Shown here: piece by piece, positions 1-7,524 of the stretch
How positions within the stretch are numbered: position 1 is the stretch's first letter
How the letters are laid out: every line of letters begins with the position of its first letter
Source of the DNA: Phenylobacterium sp. SCN 70-31
GTDB lineage: Bacteria; Pseudomonadota; Alphaproteobacteria; Caulobacterales; Caulobacteraceae
Direction of reading: 5' to 3'
Assembly: GCF_001724605.1 (NCBI RefSeq)
Contig: NZ_MEEX01000001.1
Location: 196,295 to 244,241, forward strand
Length of the DNA: 47,947 nt
Notes under the pieces: model-generated
What the model was told of the DNA's origin: nothing
Database searches by the model: none
What the model saw: only the letters and a program-made list of their open reading frames with translations
Position numbers and translations under genes: made by a program

Positions 1-764
1 TAGTCCGCACTCAGGAGCGCGTCGAAATTTTCGGAGCTGTAGAACAGCTTGCCCCGGACGCTGAACTTCTTCTCGTCGTCCACGTCCCGCCCGGTCGTGG
101 CGTTGTAGGTGAAGCCGCCGCGCGACTTCGCCCCGGCCGACAGGCTGAAACCCAGGGTGTCGGCGATGATCGGACCGCTGATCCGGGCCCGCCCCTCGAT
201 CAGATTGTAGTTGCCGTAGACCACCTCGCCGTAGCCACCGAAGGCGTTCATGTCCGGCTTTCGGGTGATGATGTGCACGAGCCCGGCCGCCGTGTTCATC
301 CCGAACAGCGTGCCTTGCGGGCCGCGGAGCACCTCGATCCGCTCGATGTCCAGGAAGTCCTGCGACGAGGCCATCCCCGTGCGGGCCATGAACACCCCGT
401 CGACGAAGACTCCCAGCGAGGAATGCCGGCCGGGATTGCCCTGGGTCGACGACACGCCGCGCAGGTTCATCGCCGAAGCGCGCGCGTCGCCGAGCTGATT
501 GGAGTTGAAGCTGGGCGCCACCCGCACGAGATCGTGGAAGTTGGTGATCTGGCGGGCCTCGAGGGTCTCGCCGCTGGCCGCGGTGATGGCGATCGGAACG
601 TCCTTCACGTTCTCGGCGCGCTTCTGGGCCGTGACCACCACCTCGCCGACCGTCGAACCGCCGGAGTCCTCCGCGGCCATGGCGGCCGGAGGCAAAGCGA
701 CAGCCGCCGCCGTCAGGACTCCACCCGCCAGCAGACTGACGCGCCGACCACGCAATGCCATCAT
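1..764 (-). CDS. TonB-dependent receptor, N-terminal part (runs off the window)
   Basis: Outer-membrane receptor that would take up a ligand using TonB energy; only the first ~254 residues are present because the gene leaves the window at base 1. The minus-strand reading starts with ATG ATG at 764, 6-8 bases after a GGGAGGGG ribosome site. It has a signal peptide ending in AMA, a TonB-box region (GEVVVTAQKRAENV), and plug-domain landmarks: GVFVDGVFMAR, then the IERIEVLRGPQGTLFG block and AGLVHIITRKP. This plug signature is typical of the large receptor group in sphingomonads and caulobacters that takes up organic substrates rather than siderophores. It is divergent from the FCD regulator at 984, so it is probably regulated by it. 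Family certain, ligand unknown. Confidence 0.93.
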   Translation of the reverse strand, partial: MMALRGRRVSLLAGGVLTAAAVALPPAAMAAEDSGGSTVGEVVVTAQKRAENVKDVPIAITAASGETLEARQITNFHDLVRVAPSFNSNQLGDARASAMNLRGVSSTQGNPGRHSSLGVFVDGVFMARTGMASSQDFLDIERIEVLRGPQGTLFGMNTAAGLVHIITRKPDMNAFGGYGEVVYGNYNLIEGRARISGPIIADTLGFSLSAGAKSRGGFTYNATTGRDVDDEKKFSVRGKLFYSSENFDALLSAD

Positions 765-830
765 GATGTCCCCTCCCTGGGCGTTGAACGCCGCTCCCTA
801 TTTCCCGGAGCTTGAGAGCGTTTTAAATCG

Positions 831-874
831 TTAGATAATTCTAATCAATAGAAGATTTATTGATTTTCAAAATC
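831..874. promoter_or_regulatory. AT-rich run of three overlapping inverted repeats, divergent promoter region
   Basis: Between the TonB receptor (start 764, minus) and the FCD regulator (start 984, plus) the base composition turns AT-rich. It holds TTAGA-TAAT-TCTAA (831-844), AATCAATA-N7-TATTGATT (843-865) and GATTTT-C-AAAATC (862-874). Such symmetry fits operators of dimeric regulators, most likely the adjacent FCD protein. Binding is inferred; the repeats are seen directly. Confidence 0.5.
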
Positions 875-983
875 TTCCGTTCTCCGAATTTCGACTTGAA
901 GATCAACGCATTGGGAGAAACCCGGCGAAGGCGCTCCGCGCCAAGGTCATTGCGCGCTGCGCCGCACCACGATAGAGCCCGAG

Positions 984-1796
984 ATGAAAATCCAAGGGTT
1001 CCGCCGGCCCCGCGGCCTATCCGAGCCCCGGACGACGACGATCCTTCACGAGCAACGGGACCAGATCCGGGTGCAGATTCCGAAGGCCGCAGAGCTGATC
1101 ACCGACGTTATCCGGCGCCAGATCGCCCGGGGAGAGCTGCGGGAGGGCGATCCTCTGCCCGCAGAAGCCCGGCTCATGGAGCAGTTCAACGTCTCGCGAC
1201 CGACGCTGCGCGAGGCATTCCGCATCCTCGAGACCGAAGGACTGATCCGGGTGCGCCGAGGCGCCGGCGGCGGCGCCCGCATCTGTCTGCCCGAGCACGA
1301 CCGGGCCGCCCGCTCGTTCGGCCTTCTGCTTCAGATCCGCCGCGCCACGCTCGGCGAGGTGCTGGAGGCGCGGGCGTTCATCGAACCCCCGCTGGCCGGC
1401 CGGCTGGCCGCCCACCGCACGGACGAGGACGTGGCGGCGCTGGAAGCCCACATGCGGCACGAGCGCGAGACGATGGAAGACTTCGCGGCGTTCGGACTCG
1501 CCACCGCGCGGCTCCACCAGATCTTGATCGAGCGCGCCGGCAACGTCACCGCGGCCCTGATGGTGGGAATGCTGGACGACATCTTCCGCCGCCACGTGAC
1601 CCAGTTCGTCGGCCGCGCCCGGCCGGACCAGCTCGCGCTGAACCAGCTCGCGGTGACCAACCACCAGCGCATGGTCGATCATGTGAAGGCCGGCGACGCG
1701 GTCGGCGCCGAAACCGCCTGGCGTTCGCACATGATCGATCTCCACAAGATCATCATCGACGAACTGGGCGAGACGGCGGTGGTCGACCTCTACTGA
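984..1796 (+). CDS. FadR-type GntR family regulator (FCD domain)
   Basis: Transcription factor of 270 aa. The winged helix lies at about residues 35-95 (LREGDPLPAEARLMEQFNVSRPTLREAFRILETEGLI is the GntR HTH, followed by the RRGAGGGARI wing). The C-terminal FCD ligand-binding domain runs from about 110 to 260, with the usual helix E(X)RxxIE-like segment (EVLEARAFIEPPLAGRLA) and a histidine-containing second half (LHQILIERAGN, RRHV, HMIDLHK). FCD proteins usually bind a carboxylate and release DNA. ATG at 984 gives a ~30-residue basic N-terminal extension; the start is only moderately supported. It is divergent from the TonB receptor and convergent with the MFS gene. A close paralogue lies at 12584-13474, with the same C-terminal ending (VVDLY / VLDLY), so the two probably arose by duplication. 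Confidence 0.92.
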   Translation: MKIQGFRRPRGLSEPRTTTILHEQRDQIRVQIPKAAELITDVIRRQIARGELREGDPLPAEARLMEQFNVSRPTLREAFRILETEGLIRVRRGAGGGARICLPEHDRAARSFGLLLQIRRATLGEVLEARAFIEPPLAGRLAAHRTDEDVAALEAHMRHERETMEDFAAFGLATARLHQILIERAGNVTAALMVGMLDDIFRRHVTQFVGRARPDQLALNQLAVTNHQRMVDHVKAGDAVGAETAWRSHMIDLHKIIIDELGETAVVDLY

Positions 1797-1824
1797 CCTC
1801 CCGCCCCCCGAAGCCCCCCGCCGG

Positions 1825-3228
1825 CTACCCAGCCTCTCCGCGAAGTTGGGCGTCGCGCAGATCGAGTTGGCGGCGGATTTCCGCGTGCGCCGCGGCGTCG
1901 ATCTTATGCCCCCTGATGACCAGCGCGGTGGCGACGCCCAGACCGGCCGGAACGAGCGCGTAGAGTATCCCCAGCGCCACCAGGGAATCCTGCGGATTGG
2001 CGGATCCCTTGGCGAAGTCGAAGTCGAACACCTTGAGGGTGTAGAGCCCGATCCCGATCGCCAGCGTCGAGCCGATCTTCACCGAGCCCGTGAGCAGCGA
2101 GAACAGCAGGCCCGTCCGTTCCACGCCGCTGTGCAGCCGCTCCTCGTCGGCCACGTCGGCCATCATCGAGCGCAACAGGATCTGTCCCGCCGTGCTGGCA
2201 AGTCCGGCCAGGAACATGAACCCCGCCACCACCAGCGGCGCGTCCGCCGGCGCCAGCATCATGGCCGACTGGAAGACCGCATAGGTCAGGCCGGCGAACA
2301 TCATCGCCTTGTGCTTGCTGACGGTCCGCGCAAGGCGCGTCCAGACAGGGGCTCCCACCATCCCGCCCACGAAATAGACCAGCAGGATCAGGCTGGAGAC
2401 CTCACGGGGGATGCCCTTGATGGCGTCCATGTAGACGAAGAACAGCGTGGCCGCGAGCGCAGGGGCCGTGCCCCAGGTGATGTCGGTGACCAGGACGCGC
2501 AGCACCCGGCCCCGGCGCAGCATGTCGAGATACTGACGCAGGTTCGGCTTGGCCGCAGCCGGCGGCGTCGGCGGCTCCCGCGTGGCCGCCAACGCGACGA
2601 GGAACGTCACCGGCAGGACGGCCACCACCAGCCAGCCCATCGCCTCCACCCCGCGCGAATGGTCGATGCCCAGCACCATGCGCGAAAACGGCGGGGTCGC
2701 CATGATGGCGAAGGTGCCGAAGATCGACAGCGCCAGCAGCCAGCCGTAGATGCGCGAGCGCTGGTCGTAGGTGGGGGCGCTGGCGGCTGCCCAGGCCATG
2801 TGGCTTAGCTGGCCCATGGACTGGCCCACGTTGGCCGCGATCAGCCAGAACAGCAGGTAGAAGCCGGTCATCCCCACCGGCGCCATGAACAGCATCCAGA
2901 TCGACACGACCGAGATCGGCAGGCTGGCCACGAACCACGGCCGATAGCGTCCGATCGGGGTGTTCGTCTTGTCGATGACGAAGCCGAGGACGGGATCGAA
3001 CCAGAGGTCGAAGATCCGCACCGCCATCAGCACCGACGCCAGGACCACGAGGTCCATGCCCAGGTTCCGGGCGTAATGGTCCGGCAGATAGATCAGCACC
3101 GGCAACAGCATCGCCGAGAGCGGAAAGGCGGGCCCGGCGAAGGCCAGGCGGCGCCATAGCCCGGGTTGGCCCGCCGCCTCGCCGGCCGGCGCCGCAGCGC
3201 GTCGTACGCTTCCGAAATCCACCGCCAC
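1825..3228 (-). CDS. MFS transporter, GPH (glycoside-pentoside-hexuronide:cation symporter) type
   Basis: Inner-membrane carrier of about 467 aa with some 12 hydrophobic segments. The early block with YARNLGMDLVVLASVLMAVRIFDLWFDPVLGFVIDKT, then PIGRYRPWFVASLP, is the GPH/MFS_2 signature (helices 1-3 and the RxxPW loop). GTG at 3228 is preferred because an AAGGGG ribosome site lies ~8 bases upstream; the longer reading to 3279 would start at TTG with an arginine-rich tail. It is divergent from the TPP enzyme gene and shares with it a region carrying two ATAGTA motifs. Carriers of this group in TonB-receptor clusters import sugars, glycosides or other organic solutes; the substrate here is unknown. 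A second GPH-type carrier is at 38755-40170. Confidence 0.9.
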   Translation of the reverse strand: MAVDFGSVRRAAAPAGEAAGQPGLWRRLAFAGPAFPLSAMLLPVLIYLPDHYARNLGMDLVVLASVLMAVRIFDLWFDPVLGFVIDKTNTPIGRYRPWFVASLPISVVSIWMLFMAPVGMTGFYLLFWLIAANVGQSMGQLSHMAWAAASAPTYDQRSRIYGWLLALSIFGTFAIMATPPFSRMVLGIDHSRGVEAMGWLVVAVLPVTFLVALAATREPPTPPAAAKPNLRQYLDMLRRGRVLRVLVTDITWGTAPALAATLFFVYMDAIKGIPREVSSLILLVYFVGGMVGAPVWTRLARTVSKHKAMMFAGLTYAVFQSAMMLAPADAPLVVAGFMFLAGLASTAGQILLRSMMADVADEERLHSGVERTGLLFSLLTGSVKIGSTLAIGIGLYTLKVFDFDFAKGSANPQDSLVALGILYALVPAGLGVATALVIRGHKIDAAAHAEIRRQLDLRDAQLRGEAG

Positions 3229-3280
3229 GTTCCGTTCCCCTTCGTCGTTCCGACGCTCGATCCGGCGTCGTCTTCTCAAA

Positions 3281-3295
3281 ATAGTATACTAATTG
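3281..3295 (+). promoter_or_regulatory. Probable FCD-regulator operator 1 (palindrome TAGTATACTA)
   Basis: ATAGTATACTAATTG contains the perfect 10-bp palindrome TAGTATACTA (3282-3291), which fits the general TnGT-Nx-ACnA pattern known for FadR-subfamily regulators. It lies ~50 bases upstream of the GTG start of the MFS gene; on the minus strand TATACT could act as a -10. The same 15-base motif recurs at 3417-3431 and 12543-12557. Confidence 0.55.
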
Positions 3296-3406
3296 CACCA
3301 AAATACCGCACTAAGCTTTGCGGCCTCGCCTTTGGGGCCGGGCCGCGAGGGACTCCCTCATCGTCCCCCGGGGCCAAAGGCTCCGCGCAAACCCCAAAAT
3401 CACGCC

Positions 3407-3435
3407 TTGCCGCATGATAGTACAATTATTATACC
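3407..3435 (+). promoter_or_regulatory. Promoter of the TPP-enzyme gene with FCD-type operator 2
   Basis: TTGCCG (3407-3412) and TATACC (3430-3435) are spaced by 17 bases and make a fair sigma-70-like promoter directed at the TPP gene. The spacer contains the ATAGTACAATTAT motif (from 3417) shared with 3281 and 12557, so a bound repressor would block the polymerase. Promoter and binding are inferred from sequence only. Confidence 0.5.
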
Positions 3436-3456
3436 TTTTATGAGGGAGATGCGTTC

Positions 3457-5154
3457 ATGGGCCATTCGACAGTCGCGGACGAGATCGTCGCCATTCTGCA
3501 GGCGGTCGGCATAGATACCTGCTTCGGCGTGCCGGGCGGGCAGACCGTGCCGTTCTACGGCGCGGCGCGCGCGCGGGGCTTCCGGCATGTTCTGGTCCAT
3601 GACGAACGGAACGGCGCGTGCGCCGCCGACGCCTATGCCCGGGTCAGCGGCCGCGTGGGCATGTGCGACGCCACCGTCGGGCCGGGCGCCACCAACCTGG
3701 TCTCGGGCCTGGCGGAGGCGTACGCCTCGGGGGTCCCTGTCCTGGCGCTGGTGGCCGACATCAAGACCGGACGCGAGCACCTTCGCCGGCGCGGGGTCTC
3801 GTCGCAGGCGCTGGAACAGGCCGATCTGCTGCGGCCGGTCAGCAAGTGGCTGGCCAGGGTCCACCGCCCCGAGATGCTGGCCGACATGATGGAGCACGCG
3901 CTGCGGGTGGCCACCACGGGGCGGCCCGGCCCGGTGGTGCTGGAGATTCCGGAGGATGTGATGGCGTCGCCGGTGGACGCCTTCGACCTGTCGCGCTTCA
4001 CGCCCGAGGCCGCGTCATGGCCACGCCACCGCCCCGCCGCTGCCGCCGGCGACGTGGCGCGCGCAGTGGCCCTGCTGGCCGCCGCCGAACGCCCGATCGT
4101 GCTGGCCGGCGGCGGCGCGGTGGCCAGCGGCGCCTATGCCGAGGTCGCGCGGCTGGCCGATACGTTCGGCCTGCCGGTGGTGACCAGCATCAACGGCAAG
4201 GGAATCATCGACGAGCGGCATCCCCGCGCCGGAGGCGTGGTGGGCGTGTTCGGGGACGTGGGCGCCAGCCAGACCCTGCAACAGGCCGACGTGGTCCTGG
4301 TGCTCGGCAGCAAGTTCGCTCAGTTCAACTCGTTCCTCTGGCGCCTGCCCGGGCGCGAGCAGACCCTGATCCACGTGGACGTCGACGGCGAGGAACTGGG
4401 CCGCGCCATCCCGGCCGCCATCGGCATCGTAGCCGATATCCGCGAAGCCGCGGCGCAGATCGCCGACGGCCTGACCGCCCTTTCGCCCCGCTTCGCCTGG
4501 ACCCGACAGGGCGTCCTGCCCCCGCAGCCGGGAACGGCGCCCGACGATCCGGCGGTCGCGCCCGAGGCGGTCGTGGCCGCCATCGCGGATCTGGCGCCGG
4601 ACGACTCGATCCTCGTCACCGACGCCAGCCTGGCGTCGGGGTGGACGGCCGCGCGCTATCCCATCCGGCGCGCGGGCCGGGGCTTCCTGGCGCCCCGTGG
4701 GCTGGCGGGAATCGGCTGGGCCGGCGGCGCGGCCCTGGGCGCCGCCCTGGGCTCCCCCGCCGGCACGCGGGTGGTGGCCGTCGCCGGCGACGGGGCCGCC
4801 GCCTATTGGCTGGGCGAGATCGAAACCGCTGTCCGCATGGAACTTCCGATCATCTTCGTGATGCTCAACAACGCCGGATACGGCTGGGTCATCCAGGGCG
4901 AGCGGTCGCTGGGCATCACCCCCGAGTCCGTCTTCCGTCCCGTGGACTTCGCCGCCGTGGGCCGGGCCATGGGCGCCGGAGCCAGCCGGGCCGCCACCCT
5001 GGACGAGGCGCGCGAGGGCCTGGCGGCGGCGCTGTCCCAGCCGGGGCCCTATGTTCTGGACGTGTTGAGCTCCGAGTTGTCGTCGCCCAGCGTGGACTAC
5101 GCCCTGCTGGTCCCGGAGGCCGCCTCGAAGCTGGGCGCCTACGGGATGGGTTGA
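3457..5154 (+). CDS. Thiamine-diphosphate enzyme, acetolactate synthase-like
   Basis: 565-aa TPP-dependent lyase/decarboxylase of the acetolactate synthase, benzoylformate decarboxylase and oxalyl-CoA decarboxylase superfamily. Domain order is normal: N-terminal Pyr domain with the cofactor-activating glutamate (E50 in VHDERNGACAADAYAR), central TPP_enzyme_M domain (about 195-330), and C-terminal PP domain with the metal/TPP motif GDG at 444-446 followed by NN about 27 residues later (MLNNAGYGW). The start ATG has GAGGGAG 8 bases upstream. No small regulatory subunit follows, and it sits among catabolic genes, so a biosynthetic ilvB role is unlikely; C-C cleavage or decarboxylation of a 2-oxo acid is more likely. 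It is followed by the FMN reductase in the same direction. Substrate not readable. Confidence 0.9.
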   Translation: MGHSTVADEIVAILQAVGIDTCFGVPGGQTVPFYGAARARGFRHVLVHDERNGACAADAYARVSGRVGMCDATVGPGATNLVSGLAEAYASGVPVLALVADIKTGREHLRRRGVSSQALEQADLLRPVSKWLARVHRPEMLADMMEHALRVATTGRPGPVVLEIPEDVMASPVDAFDLSRFTPEAASWPRHRPAAAAGDVARAVALLAAAERPIVLAGGGAVASGAYAEVARLADTFGLPVVTSINGKGIIDERHPRAGGVVGVFGDVGASQTLQQADVVLVLGSKFAQFNSFLWRLPGREQTLIHVDVDGEELGRAIPAAIGIVADIREAAAQIADGLTALSPRFAWTRQGVLPPQPGTAPDDPAVAPEAVVAAIADLAPDDSILVTDASLASGWTAARYPIRRAGRGFLAPRGLAGIGWAGGAALGAALGSPAGTRVVAVAGDGAAAYWLGEIETAVRMELPIIFVMLNNAGYGWVIQGERSLGITPESVFRPVDFAAVGRAMGAGASRAATLDEAREGLAAALSQPGPYVLDVLSSELSSPSVDYALLVPEAASKLGAYGMG

Positions 5155-5173
5155 CGGCGATGATCGCCGTCAA
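5151..5173. repeat. Perfect 23-nt palindrome over the TPP-gene stop codon
   Basis: TTGACGGCGAT-G-ATCGCCGTCAA has 11-base perfect arms around one central base and includes the TGA stop of the TPP gene. As RNA it would form a stem of about 10 pairs, without a following U-run, so it is more likely an mRNA processing/stability element or a protein site than a classical terminator. Confidence 0.6.
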
Positions 5174-5227
5174 CGCCCCCCATCGGGAACCGCACGTCCC
5201 CCAACAGGTTCGCGAGGAGCCGATCTC

Positions 5228-5806
5228 ATGCTGATCGTCGGTCTGGGCGGCACGCTGCGCGCCGGGTCCACCTGCGAGTCGGCCCTGCGCATCGCGCTGG
5301 ACGAGGCCATGCGTCACGGCGTGAGAACGGCGTGCTTCGCCGGCCCCCAGCTCCGCATGCCGATGTACGATCCGGCCGACCCGGACCGGACGCCCGAAGC
5401 CCAGGCGCTGCTGGCCGCGCTGCGCCGCGCCGACGGCGTGATCGTCGCCAGTCCCGGCTACCACGGTTCGATCTCGGGCCTGGTGAAGAACGCCCTCGAC
5501 TACACCGAGGACATGGCCCGCGACCCACGCTCCTATTTCGACGACCTGCCCGTGGGCTGCATCGCCACCGGGTTCGGCTCGCAGGCCGCGATGACCACCA
5601 TCGACGCGCTACGGGCGGTGACGCACGCCCTGCGCGGCTGGCCCACGCCGTTCGCCGCGGCGATCTCGGTGCGCGCCGGACTCTTCGCCGAGGAAGGATG
5701 CACCGATGCGACGGTGGAGGCCCAGCTCCGGACGGTCGGCCGGCAGGTGGCGCAGGCGGTGCGCCGCCGCCACGCCGCCGAGACCGAGCTTGCCCGCTCC
5801 GTATAG
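5228..5806 (+). CDS. NAD(P)H-dependent FMN reductase
   Basis: 192-aa flavodoxin-like protein. The NADPH-dependent FMN reductase fold is shown by the N-terminal phosphate loop (GLGGTLRAGSTCESAL, residues 4-19), the PMYDP segment, and the conserved SPGYHGSISGLVKNALDYTE block at about 77-96. It would reduce free FMN for a partner oxygenase. The partner is plausibly the luciferase-like monooxygenase whose gene starts 38 bases downstream; the pair then forms a two-component flavin monooxygenase. GAGGAG lies 9 bases before the ATG. Its stop codon lies inside the large palindrome at 5799-5833, so a further promoter/operator may separate it from the next gene. Family confident, pairing inferred. Confidence 0.9.
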   Translation: MLIVGLGGTLRAGSTCESALRIALDEAMRHGVRTACFAGPQLRMPMYDPADPDRTPEAQALLAALRRADGVIVASPGYHGSISGLVKNALDYTEDMARDPRSYFDDLPVGCIATGFGSQAAMTTIDALRAVTHALRGWPTPFAAAISVRAGLFAEEGCTDATVEAQLRTVGRQVAQAVRRRHAAETELARSV

Positions 5807-5833
5807 ATACGATACCGTATCGTATCTATACGG
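5799..5833. promoter_or_regulatory. 35-bp perfect palindrome, probable TetR operator
   Basis: Arms CCGTATAGATACGATAC and its exact reverse complement flank a single C. The inner part (GATACGATACCGTATCGTATC-like) resembles operators of TetR-family repressors such as PhlF. It ends 10 bases before the luciferase-like gene (ATG 5844), overlaps the stop of the FMN reductase gene, and lies 1 kb from a TetR gene (6870-7493), the natural candidate binder. Confidence 0.7.
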
Positions 5834-5843
5834 AGAAACACCC

Positions 5844-6863
5844 ATGCGCTTCGGACTCTTCGGCGGCGCCTCGCGCCCGGCGGGCCACACCGGCGACAGC
5901 CAGTCGTACGGCAAGTTCATCGACTATGTGGTGGAGGCCGAGCAGCTCGGCTTCGAGTCCGTGTTCCTGGTCGAGCACCATTTCACCGGCTCGGGTCAGG
6001 TCAGCGCCTCGCTATCGCTGCTGGCCTACCTGGCCGGGCGCACGCGCACGATGCGCCTGGGCACCGCCGTGACGGTGATGCCGTGGCACCATCCGCTGCT
6101 GCTGGCCGAGCAAGCTGCGACCGTGGACCTGGTGTCGAACGGGCGGCTGGATTTCGGCGTCGGCCGAGGCTACCGCGCCAACGAATTCCACGGCTTCGCC
6201 ATCGATCCGGCCGAGGCTCAGGCCCGCTACGAGGAGGCGCTGGCGCTGGTCCTGAAGAGCTGGAGCTCGACCGAACGCTTCTCGCACGATGGCCGCTTCT
6301 GGCGGTTCCGGGACGTGGTCGTCGAGCCCCGGCCGGTGCAGTCGCCGCCCCCCGTCTGGGTGGCCGCCGGCAGTGAAGGCTCGGTGCGCCAGGCGGCGCT
6401 CAGCGGGCAGCGGTTGCTGCTGGACCAGTTCGGCTCGGCCGAAGTCACCGGCCGGCGCGTGCGCTGGTACCGCGAGGCGCAGGCCGAGGCCGGCGCGCAG
6501 AGCCTGCCGGGCCAGATCGCGCTGACCCGCGGCCTCATGCTGGTGGACCATCCGGCGAAGGTGGACGACGAGATCCGGCGGCGCCATGCGGCCATCGCCC
6601 ACCTGTCCGCCACGGCGCAGATCCCGGGCCGGCCCGCGCCGGCGGCGCCCACCGGCCCCTTCGCGGTCGACACGTCGGACGAAGCGACGCGGGCGGCCAC
6701 CATCGTGGGCACGCCCGAGGACTGCATCGCCTCGCTCAAGCGGCTGGAGGCTGCGGGCGTGGACTATGTGCTGCTCAACGATCCCTGGGGCGGGATCGAA
6801 CGGCTGCGCTTCTTCGCCCGCGAGGTGATGCCGGCGTTCCGCCGCGAGCCCGTGACGGTCTGA
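5844..6863 (+). CDS. LLM-class flavin-dependent monooxygenase (luciferase-like)
   Basis: 339-aa TIM-barrel protein of the bacterial luciferase family, which uses reduced FMN and O2 to oxidise an organic substrate. Seen: the N-terminal barrel start MRFGLFGG, the FESVFLVEHHF motif at about 36-46, and the RTRTMRLGTAVTVMPWHHPLLLAEQAATVDLVSNGRLDFGVGRGY core, with TPEDCIASLKRLEAAGVDYVLL near the end. The ATG at 5844 follows CGGAGAAACACCC (GGAG). Longer readings to 5706 are rejected because they run back through the palindrome and the previous gene. The preceding FMN reductase is its likely electron donor. The stop lies 6 bases from the stop of the convergent TetR gene. Confidence 0.92.
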   Translation: MRFGLFGGASRPAGHTGDSQSYGKFIDYVVEAEQLGFESVFLVEHHFTGSGQVSASLSLLAYLAGRTRTMRLGTAVTVMPWHHPLLLAEQAATVDLVSNGRLDFGVGRGYRANEFHGFAIDPAEAQARYEEALALVLKSWSSTERFSHDGRFWRFRDVVVEPRPVQSPPPVWVAAGSEGSVRQAALSGQRLLLDQFGSAEVTGRRVRWYREAQAEAGAQSLPGQIALTRGLMLVDHPAKVDDEIRRRHAAIAHLSATAQIPGRPAPAAPTGPFAVDTSDEATRAATIVGTPEDCIASLKRLEAAGVDYVLLNDPWGGIERLRFFAREVMPAFRREPVTV

Positions 6864-6869
6864 CCCGGT

Positions 6870-7493
6870 TCAGCCGGGTTCGTCCGGGGCCGGTTCGTCC
6901 GGGGCCGGCCCCGGACGCGCGCCCGCCAGGAATGCGTCCACCGACCGGCGCAGGCGGGACGCGTCCACCGGGGCGTCGGCGATATAGCTGGCCGCCAGGA
7001 AGCCCAGCAGGCTCAGGCCGGCGGCCTCGACGTCCAGGTCCGCGCGAAGCCGGCCGCGATCGCGGGCGTCGCGGAGCAGAGCCTGGATCTTCTCGGCCCG
7101 GGGACGGAACAGCCGTTCGCGGTAGGCGTGGATCAGTTCCGGCCGCCGTTCGCGCTCCGCCAGGAGCGCGCCCAGCAGGGCCACGCTGCCCCGCCCCTCG
7201 AGGTTGCCGTGGGCGAGCGCGAGCTGGCGCGACAGGTCCTCGGCCAGATCGCCGGTGTCGGCCGGCCCCTCTTCGGCCGTCAGCAAGGCCAGCGCCGCCA
7301 CGGCCAGCGCGCTCTTGTCGGAGAAGCGGCGGTAGATGGTCATCTTGCCCACGCCGGTGATCTCGGAGACCCGGTCGATGGACAGTCCCGCGAAGCCGTG
7401 GGCCGCCATTTCGGCCAGGGCCGCCTCGGCCAGACTCCGGTCTATGGCGGGGTCGCGCGGGCGACCGCCGGCCCTGCGCGGCGGGGACGTCAT
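6870..7493 (-). CDS. TetR family regulator
   Basis: 207-aa repressor-like protein. The N-terminal TetR HTH is clear: GGRPRD lead, then FAGLSIDRVSEITGVGKMTIYRRFSDKSAL at about residues 34-63. The C-terminal half is helical and divergent, as usual for ligand domains. It ends in a Pro/Asp/Glu tail (PAPDEPAPDEPG) encoded by two tandem copies of a 15-base unit (6877-6906). It lies convergent to the luciferase-like gene and directly downstream of the P450/ADH operon on the same strand, 31 bases after the ADH stop. Likely target: the 35-bp palindrome at 5799-5833. Ligand unknown. Confidence 0.9.
   Translation of the reverse strand: MTSPPRRAGGRPRDPAIDRSLAEAALAEMAAHGFAGLSIDRVSEITGVGKMTIYRRFSDKSALAVAALALLTAEEGPADTGDLAEDLSRQLALAHGNLEGRGSVALLGALLAERERRPELIHAYRERLFRPRAEKIQALLRDARDRGRLRADLDVEAAGLSLLGFLAASYIADAPVDASRLRRSVDAFLAGARPGPAPDEPAPDEPG
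6877..6906. repeat. Tandem 15-bp repeat inside the TetR 3' end
   Basis: Two adjacent identical copies of GGTTCGTCCGGGGCC (6877-6891, 6892-6906) encode the repeated APDEP tail of the TetR protein. In-frame duplication by slippage is the simplest origin. Confidence 0.85.
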
Positions 7494-7524
7494 GCCGGTT
7501 GTCTAGCGCCGGTGGGAGACGGCC

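Noticed and set aside
860..1963. 367-codon frame overlapping the first FCD regulator
   Set aside because: Arg/Pro/Gly-rich shadow typical of GC-rich DNA; the regulator frame has clear domains.
3328..3381. Inverted repeat GCCTTTGG ... CCAAAGGC as a terminator or riboswitch
   Set aside because: Arms are short, the 38-base gap is GC-rich, no U-run follows and no riboswitch consensus is seen.
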